From contig OY294068.1 of assembly GCA_958510875.1 (NCBI GenBank), forward strand, positions 149,208,388 to 149,272,387: a DNA stretch of 64,000 bases. The letters are read 5' to 3'. Within the stretch, counting starts at the first letter, position 1; each line of letters opens with the position of its first letter. Below the pieces are notes generated by a model. It did not search any database. It was not told the origin of the DNA and saw nothing but the letters and a program-made list of their open reading frames with translations. Below are positions 57,763 to 64,000 of the stretch, one piece after another. Origin of the DNA: Endomychus coccineus (lineage: Eukaryota > Arthropoda > Insecta > Coleoptera > Endomychidae). Made by a program: the position numbers and the translations under genes.

Positions 57763-57816
57763 ACAAATTAAATTGTTTAGATTATACAGGAGTATAATCT
57801 AAACAATTTAATTTGT
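57763..57816. repeat. perfect 25-bp palindrome with 4-base loop
   Basis: The arms ACAAATTAAATTGTTTAGAT-TATAC (57763-57787) and its exact reverse complement (57792-57816) enclose AGGA. Other copies of the same Penelope-like region (42225-42270, 63500-63540) have only one arm followed by unrelated sequence, so the hairpin arose in this copy. Confidence 0.95.
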
Positions 57817-59660
57817 ATACTGTGTGTGTTTGTGTATCTTTAGGTGCTAAAGGTTCTACATTTGAAAAATATTTACCAACACAGTTAATATAAGTTTATG
57901 CGCAACATTTATATCAATACTTTTTTAAACATTTTTTAATTTTCTCTGCGGTCTTCGGAATATGTGGTAATGTTATAAAATTATGTGTATTACCGCTTAT
58001 GTTATTTATATATGACGTTCCATTATAGATTTTGTTTATTCTTTATTTAATGATTAGGTTGAAAAATGTTTTTGGGTAGCCATTCATTTCCATTGTATAC
58101 GAACAATTTTCAAATTTATGTGACGGTCGTCCGGGTGGGACAATTTAACAGCACGATCTGTAAGGCTGTTTATAACCCTTTTTTTATAACTTGTTTGTGC
58201 AACTGAATTGAAGTGAAGAAATGGCTGAGATCAAACTTCTTTAGTAAGCCACGCAGATTTTTTATTTTTCCATCTGACTCATGCCTAATGTTTATATTTA
58301 GGAAATTTATGTTTTTGTTCACTTCTATTTCACAAGTAAATTGAAGTTTACAGTGGAAATTGTTAAATTTATTAATCACGTACTGGGACATTGGGGATAG
58401 ACATTAGGCAATCATCTACATACCGTTTAAATAATACGGGTTGAATACCTAATGGATTCATTACAGATTCCTCTAGGCATGCCATACTAGGTTATTAAAA
58501 GTAGCTGAAATAGTTGATCTCAATGCTGTGTCGAATATTTGTCCAAAACATTGCTCACCGTATTGAAAATAAGTGACCTAGAGGTGTGTAGTTTTTAATC
58601 TCTACCCAACGTTTTTTGATACTATTCAATGCCAAAACGACTGGTATATTTGTAAATAAAGAAACAACGTCCAAGGAAATTAATAGATGATTTACGGGTA
58701 CGAATTGTTTTTTTATTAACTTGTTGAAATGCCATAAGTCCTTCAAATAAAATTCTTTTTTTCCTATTACATTGTTGATAGATTTTGATAAAAATTTTGA
58801 TAAATTGTAGGTGATCCAATATTACTTACAACGGGTCTTAAACGTATATCACTTTTAAGAAGTTCCGTAAGCCCGTCATGGCAAATTAATTTAGTTTCCA
58901 AATCAATAAGGATTATCATAATTTTGCACCATGTATTTATTAATTTATATATATAAGTTGTTTCATCATTAATAGATTTCCTATTTTGTTTTCATAGTCA
59001 TTTCTATGCATTATGATAGTTTTATTACATTTATCCGCGTTCAAAACCAATATTTGAGGGTTAGCATCTAAGAACTCTTTTGTCTTTTTTGTGTGATAGT
59101 AAAAACGATTTTGTGCTATGTCTATTTCTGTTTTCTGCTTATTCTTTTTATTTGTCAAGATGTTACAAATTGTATTTCTTACTTCATTTTTCTCTTCTAA
59201 TTTTTATTTCTAATTCCGCATTCTAAATTAGCAATTATATTGTCGATAGGCAATTTTTTATCAGGCAATGCAAATTTCCGAATTTTTGTGTCTCTTAGGT
59301 TTTCTAACTATTGTTTATTGATTTTTTGTTTTTCATTAGTCACCCACTTCATTAAACTATTAATCTTTTCTGATTGAATAGCGTCGATTTTGTTGAAATT
59401 TTTTTCGAAATTGTTCTGCTGATTTTCAAAAAATTAGGTGACAAAGTTGCTATCAAAATACAGATAGCATGACTGTTTAACCGCGCTTAATTTTGTTTTC
59501 AACGTTTGCTACATTTATGCAAGCTTCTTTAATGCACAAATTTAAACAATTTTTATGAAGACAATTCAATAATTTAGCGTACTCCTCTTATTTTGCACCT
59601 TGCTAAACATATTAAGTCTGTGATGTTACAATTAGTTTTAAGAAATCCTGAATAGGTGTA

Positions 59661-60480
59661 TAATTGTAAAATTATTTTAATAAAAGGAAAAAAATTTGAA
59701 AGATTTTCATTTGATCTTTAGAAATTAAGGACATATGAATTAGGGCAACTTTTAAGTTTGTGTTGCCTTTTAGCTAATTATTGTGCTGCATCTTATCTAT
59801 TTAATATGTATTACTTATCTGAAAATAAGAGTAACGAAGAAATTAGGGTTCGTGAATGAACTGAATTTGAAAGAATAATGAGCACCAGCGATAAACAAAC
59901 AAAATAATGATGTAATGAAATAGATATGTAGATTCCACCGGGAGTGGCGGTGTTAAACGGTTAAACGCTCCCCTGGGCTCGAGAGGGTCGTGTTTAACAA
60001 GCCTTGACCTGGTGATGACGATTTGGTAGCATCAACACAGCGTAGAGATAGATACGTCTGTCTTCCTCTATACAACCTTTCTATGCAATTATACGTGACG
60101 TCCTCTGTATTCATATCAGGTAGCTTCGCTCATTTCACACCGATTTCACAATTTGCCTCACTGTCATCTAAGTAAGCGTTCATGCTTTTCTTCGGAATCA
60201 TAAATGTTGTTCCTTACTAATTAACGTAGAACCGACATTTTCTAGCAAAATGAACTAAATGATATATAGAGTGATTTGGATAGAAATATTCATTTTCTGA
60301 ATGAAAACTTTAATCCTAATTTGATTTCTTTCATTATAAAGTACAGATACCCACCAAGATTCCGCTCACAGACACAAATATTCCGGATTAGGTGCAACAT
60401 ATGTTAAGTTTAGGTACAAAATTAATTTTGCCTGATACAAAAAAGTATCTATTGAAAATATAATTGCTGAGTTTAGAATG
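59661..60480. other. unassigned region
   Basis: A GC-richer patch at 59935-60180 has no clear frame. Nothing recognised. Confidence 0.35.
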
Positions 60481-60499
60481 CGGTATCAGAACTAAAAAT

Positions 60500-61800
60500 T
60501 TGGAAGAACAAACTGAAATTAGAATTCAGCCAAAGAAAACTACCATTATCTCCAGAAAGTGCAATCGAGCCTCTGAAGAAGATGGTAATCTGGGACAAGT
60601 CAGTTGACGGTGAAGTATCTGGAGACTAGGTGCCAAAATGCTATGATAATCTTTTGGCAGTGTAAGAGAGCAATTGGGATGAATTGAAGTTTGGGGCCTG
60701 AGCAGCTGATGTGGATCTACTCAGCTATTATTATCCCAAGACTCAGGCATGCAGTTCTCATATGGTGGAAAAGAACCGAACGGGTTATAGCCCAGAAACT
60801 TCTGGACATAATACAGGGACTATTCCTTAGGTGCATTACATCCACGAGAAAGAGTACATAGACTGCAGGTGATGCAGTTCTCATATGGTGGAAAAGAACC
60901 GAACTGGTTATAGCCCAGAAACTTCTGGACAGAATTCAGGGACTATTCCTCAGGTGCATTATATCCACGAGGAAGAGTACATCGACTGAAGCATTGAGGG
61001 TCTTGTTAGGCGTGCTACCCCTATCAATGACGATGAGGAATCTCGCAATGACTCCCTAAAGAGATGGAGTGCACATCAATCCCATCCAGTTAAAGGGCAG
61101 CTTGAAAGGCTGCAACTAGAACCGCAGGACATAATCAAATCCCTATAGTTTGCGGAGCCTCAATTCAAAGGAATGGGAAAATGGCCGAACGCCGAGGCAG
61201 TGCACAATTTGGTATACGGATGTGTCTATATCTACAACAAACACAAGAGTCGGAGCAGGGTTTTAAGGTCCTAAATATATTTATGGGTACCACGTGTGAA
61301 TGGGGATCTCAACACAGTCCTCCAAGTCGAGGTGCTTGCCATTTACATATGTGCGGAGAAACTACTCGAGTATGGTGAGATAAATGAGACCATCTGGATC
61401 TGTTCGGACAGTCAAGCCGCACTCAAGGCTTGTCAGGGATACCAAGGAGATCCTCAGCAGGCTAACCAGTGATAAAAGGCGCTCAACCTGACCTGGATCC
61501 CAGATCACTCAGGTTGGAAGGGGCCAGATTGGACGGTCATCAAGACCCCCTTGCTGGTATCCCCTAACAACGGGGTATACAGGTTTTGCGGAACTATCTG
61601 AGAGATGAACATTCCTCAGCATGGAGAAACATTGACGGCTGCCGAACTATAAAAGCACTGTTTGGCAATAAGTTAGGCCTGAGGGCAAGCCTGACACTCG
61701 CTGAAAAGGCAAAGCATCAGGATAATCTCCGGGATTTTTACAGGTCACGGAAATCTGATGAAATTCAAATATACAGTAGGGAAAAGTGACACTCTCTCCT
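60500..61800 (+). mobile_element. LINE 3' half with RNase H, + strand
   Basis: Pieces in order: LIWWKRTERVIAQKLLD and IQGLFLRCITSTRKS (thumb region), ALRVLLGVLPLSMTMRN, then RNase H parts TIWICSDSQAALKACQGYQG (about 61388-61447) and TWIPDHSGWKGPD (about 61492-61530), and finally IFTGHGNLMKFKYTVGK near 61735-61785. These belong to an R1/I/Jockey-group LINE. The thumb region holds an in-frame 123-bp duplication. There are many stops. Confidence 0.85.
60751..60996 (+). repeat. 123-bp direct duplication inside the LINE
   Basis: GCAGTTCTCATATGGTGGAA at 60751 recurs at 60874, exactly 123 bases (41 codons) later. Both copies encode AVLIWWKRTE-VIAQKLLD-IQGLFLRCI with few changes. The step keeps the frame. 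Confidence 0.93.
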
Positions 61801-61989
61801 GTATGAGAATCAGGTTTACCTAAACTTCCTGCTAGAATAGAAATACAGTTACTAGATCATTTGTTGAAATTAGAGGAGTCTAAACATAGCACAAGCTATC
61901 CTTTCAAATTGCTGAAAAATATTCAATTCGTCCTAACTGTAATCGAGAACAAGGAATGGCAAAAGAATACTGATTCTACTCCTTCAAGA

Positions 61990-62275
61990 AGCTAATTTTA
62001 TGACTGCCTGAATCAAACTCTTTACCTCCCGCCAAAGGCAACAACATCTGTGTAGAAGAGATTTACCCAGTGGCAAAGTCTACGCCACTACAACAGAAGA
62101 TGAGGATCGAAAGGAGATACCAATATGCATTCGTTTTAACCTCTACACCTCTAGAAACCATGGAAGCAGTCCCAAAACTGTTCAACCGCAACCTCAAAAA
62201 GAGATCGACGAATCAGAATTGTGAAATCTGTGAAGTATTTGCTGGAAAGATGATAAAAGGTTTGTCCTGTTAAAA
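61990..62275 (+). pseudogene. possible pogo/Tigger-type transposase C-terminal remnant
   Basis: The + strand reads ESNSLPPAKGNNICVEEIYP, VAKSTPLQQKMRIERRYQ, VLTSTPLETMEAVPKLFNRN then LKKRSTNQNCEICE. The order (an I-x-P element, a basic patch, then VLTSTP with a charged helix) recalls the C-terminal tail of DDE-1 (pogo-like) transposases. The match is by pattern only; no catalytic core or terminal repeats were seen. Confidence 0.4.
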
Positions 62276-62279
62276 GTGA

Positions 62280-62699
62280 TTTCGTGAAGCATTTGCGAGA
62301 GTAAAATCATGCAAAAAATAAATTTGTAGTATCTGTGAGAGTAATAAAAAACATATTTGTGTTTAACGCTTCGATTTTTCTAAACTATTTGGTACGGTTC
62401 CTACCGATTCTACAAATCCAACCGAGTATTTTTTAACTGTGTTATTTATATTATGTTACTATTTTCTAATATGAAAATCACTTCAAATTTCTAGAGAAAT
62501 AAATAATTCGAGGGAAAACTCATCCAGAATCTATTTAGCTGTCTTTGGGATTATGATCATTTGTTCAAGATACTTGTTACGTTTGAATAACAATATTTTG
62601 ATCATGTGGTGGAATATGCGGTAGCATTCCTAGTATGAATTATCAACCTGGATACTTGTTCTAATAAGAACCAAGGAAAGATCTGTAATCTTAAAGACC
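62280..62699. other. nothing recognised
   Basis: AT-rich spacer; AGTATGAATTATCAACCTGG near 62632 recalls the Penelope-like terminus and may be the start of the next element. Confidence 0.35.
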
Positions 62700-63640
62700 C
62701 TTTCAGCAGATCAACTTTCGATTGAGTGAAAAGTAATTTCCTTAGTTATTGTTTCTTTATTAGCAAATATACAAATCGAATTAGTATTGAGTAGCATCAA
62801 AACACGTGGGACAGAGAAGAAAGAGTACACCTTTAGATCAATCTGAATTTTTAAATGCAGTATAGTTTTTTTCAGAATGCACTTATTTTTCATACGGTGA
62901 ACAATATTTTGGACAATGATCGACACAGCAATGGGATCTCCCATTTCAGCTACTATCGTTAACCTAGTTATGGAATGCCTAGAAGTATTTGTAATAAATT
63001 TACAAGATTTTCAACCCGTTTTCTTCAAACGATATGTAGATGTTCGCCTAATGTGTGTTTCCCAAGTATGTAATAAATAGATTCAACAATTTTCACTATA
63101 AACTTCAATTTACCTGTGAAATAGAAATAAACAAGAACATAAATTTCCTAGATATGAACTTTAAACATGATTCGAGAGGGAATTAAAATATCGTGGTGTA
63201 AACGATATCTTCACTATAATTCAGTTGCACCAACAAGTTATAAAAAAGTGTTATAAAGTATATAAACAGCCTTACATATCGCGCTGTAAAATTGCCACAC
63301 ACAGAAAACCAAAAATTTGAAAACAGTTCATAATACGCCGGGTATGAATGGCTACCCAAAGACCTCAGAGAATATTAAGAAATATTTTAAAACGTATGAC
63401 ACATGTTCCGCATAAACCTACTAACAGTGTTGGTAAATATTTTCCAAAACTGAAACCATTAATACCTAAAAATAAACAAACTCACACGGTACATAAATTA
63501 AATCGTTTAGATTGCGATGTGACCCAGGTATACAGGAATATCTAAGCAATTTTTACAAAAAAGAATGTATGGCCATAAGTATAGCAATAAAAACAAAAAC
63601 TTCCATTGCCCTCACTGAACGATGTTTTCATTATAACGAA
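62700..63640 (+). mobile_element. Penelope-like element fragment, + strand
   Basis: RT pieces VISLVIVSLLANIQIELVLS (from LDVVSLFTNIP), then DTAMGSPISATIVNLVMECL and EVFVINLQDFQPVFFKRYVD (62920-63045). The segment GYKKVYKQPYISRCKIATHR-like and a 65-codon frame (63348-63545, MATQRPQRILRNILKRMTHV) follow, matching 57740-58060 inverted. No hammerhead or terminus was found before 63640. Confidence 0.8.
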
Positions 63641-63814
63641 TGACAAAAAAGGTAACAAAACTTTGCCGAAACAATAATTGCTTTACCTCAACATCAACAG
63701 GTCAATGTCAGCAAACGTTTTGAATATTAAAATAGTTTTATATATTATAGAAAGAATACAAGTTGAATGATAATTGGTATTACTTAATGTCCTGTAGAAT
63801 TTAAGTAGGTCTAA

Positions 63815-63851
63815 TATAAATAGCAGACGTATTGAATTGATAAGCATCAGT
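63815..63851 (+). promoter_or_regulatory. core promoter: TATA box and initiator
   Basis: TATAAATAG (63815-63823) lies 34 bases before the A of a TCAGT initiator (63847-63851), the arthropod Inr consensus. This spacing is within a few bases of typical insect core promoters. A 39-base leader separates the predicted start site from the ATG at 63888. Confidence 0.75.
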
Positions 63852-63887
63852 TAATCGTTTGTTTTCATCGAGACATCTCCAATCACC

Positions 63888-63893
63888 ATGAAG
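63888..63893 (+). CDS. tiny first coding exon (ATG AAG) of a gene running off the window
   Basis: Downstream of a TATA/Inr promoter, AATCACCATGAAG is followed at once by a 5' splice site GTATGTAAC (63894). An exon of only two codons (Met-Lys) that interrupts the signal peptide is the standard layout of insect cuticular-protein and many small secreted-protein genes. The rest of the gene is beyond position 64000, so the product is inference. Confidence 0.65.
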
Positions 63894-64000
63894 GTATGTA
63901 ACTAGCAATGCTAGCAAGTACTTGATTGATAAAAGTAATTGTGCAAAAAAATACAAAAGTTGGTGCGGACGCATAGGATAATTATACTATTATAGATGTA

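Larger units (their letters stand above)
57060..59660 (-). mobile_element. Penelope-like element, longest copy
   Basis: On the - strand: N-terminal FYYHTKKTKEFLDANPQI and LNADKCNKTIIMHRNDYENK (59158-58940); RT pieces NHLLISLDVVSLFTNIPVVL and ALNSIKKRWVEIKN (58746-58555; the LDVVSLFTNIP motif is diagnostic); HCKLQFTCEIEVNKNINFLN then INIRHESDGKIKN (58391-58170). The GIY-YIG region is decayed. The 3' terminal region 57250-57060 ends GTGACCTATTTCCCGAGAAT...CCTGGGTCAAGAATC and carries a hammerhead. Stops and shifts are frequent. Confidence 0.85.

Noticed and set aside
62711..62944. - strand 77-codon frame
   Set aside because: It is the complement of the Penelope-like reverse transcriptase on the + strand.

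Overview
The window looks like insect nuclear DNA. It is AT-rich, carries short GT-AG introns, and holds a Pax6-family gene with insect-like linker and homeodomain sequence. Most of the rest is insect-type transposons: mariner, Tc1, hAT, Harbinger, a P-element relative, LINEs and Penelope-like elements. A beetle or similar holometabolous insect is plausible, but the order cannot be fixed from this sequence alone.

Host genes occupy only the first third and the last 200 bases. (1) Positions 2-268 are the 3' end of an unidentified acidic protein on the + strand, followed by a polyadenylation signal. (2) Converging on it from the - strand is the 3' half of a Pax6 (eyeless/twin of eyeless) gene. 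Its four exons lie at 21024-21185, 9472-9736, 7277-7527 and 3672-3757, with phases that join perfectly into 253 codons plus stop: linker, complete homeodomain with Ser at position 50, Pro/Ser/Gly-rich transactivation region and the YWPR-type C-terminus. The paired-domain exons are not seen and must lie beyond the window or have been missed. (3) The 11.3-kb intron that splits the homeobox contains, on the opposite strand, a complete two-exon cytosolic malate-dehydrogenase-like gene (12609-13670) with altered cofactor- and substrate-binding residues. (4) The last 200 bases hold a TATA/Inr promoter and a tiny first exon (ATG AAG, then a 5' splice site), the layout typical of insect secreted or cuticular protein genes.

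The rest is a dense, nested record of mobile elements. The same Pax6 intron holds a deleted Harbinger element (13944-14828, TAA duplications) and a very homogeneous array of 22 copies of a 164-bp satellite (16156-19759). From 21.6 to 35 kb lie a short element family with GAAGTGAAAACT ends, a 291-bp tandem array, a hAT element inserted into another hAT with a perfect 8-bp target duplication, and LINE pieces, one of them split by a 967-bp TA-flanked element. From 36.5 to 49.6 kb lie fold-back elements, a 418-bp P-element-like miniature with a THAP half-domain, and several Penelope-like copies. From 50.7 to 63.6 kb lie a Tc1 pseudogene with an intron, a mariner carrying another insertion, a FLYWCH fragment, more Penelope-like elements and a LINE with an in-frame 123-bp duplication.

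The most interesting functional signal outside the host genes is a set of hammerhead ribozymes in the terminal regions of the Penelope-like elements: 42584-42625 has every core base, and 57145-57188 and 44084-44127 are related copies. Hammerheads in this class of element are already known, so this is a recognised system, not a new one. No wholly new multi-gene system was found.
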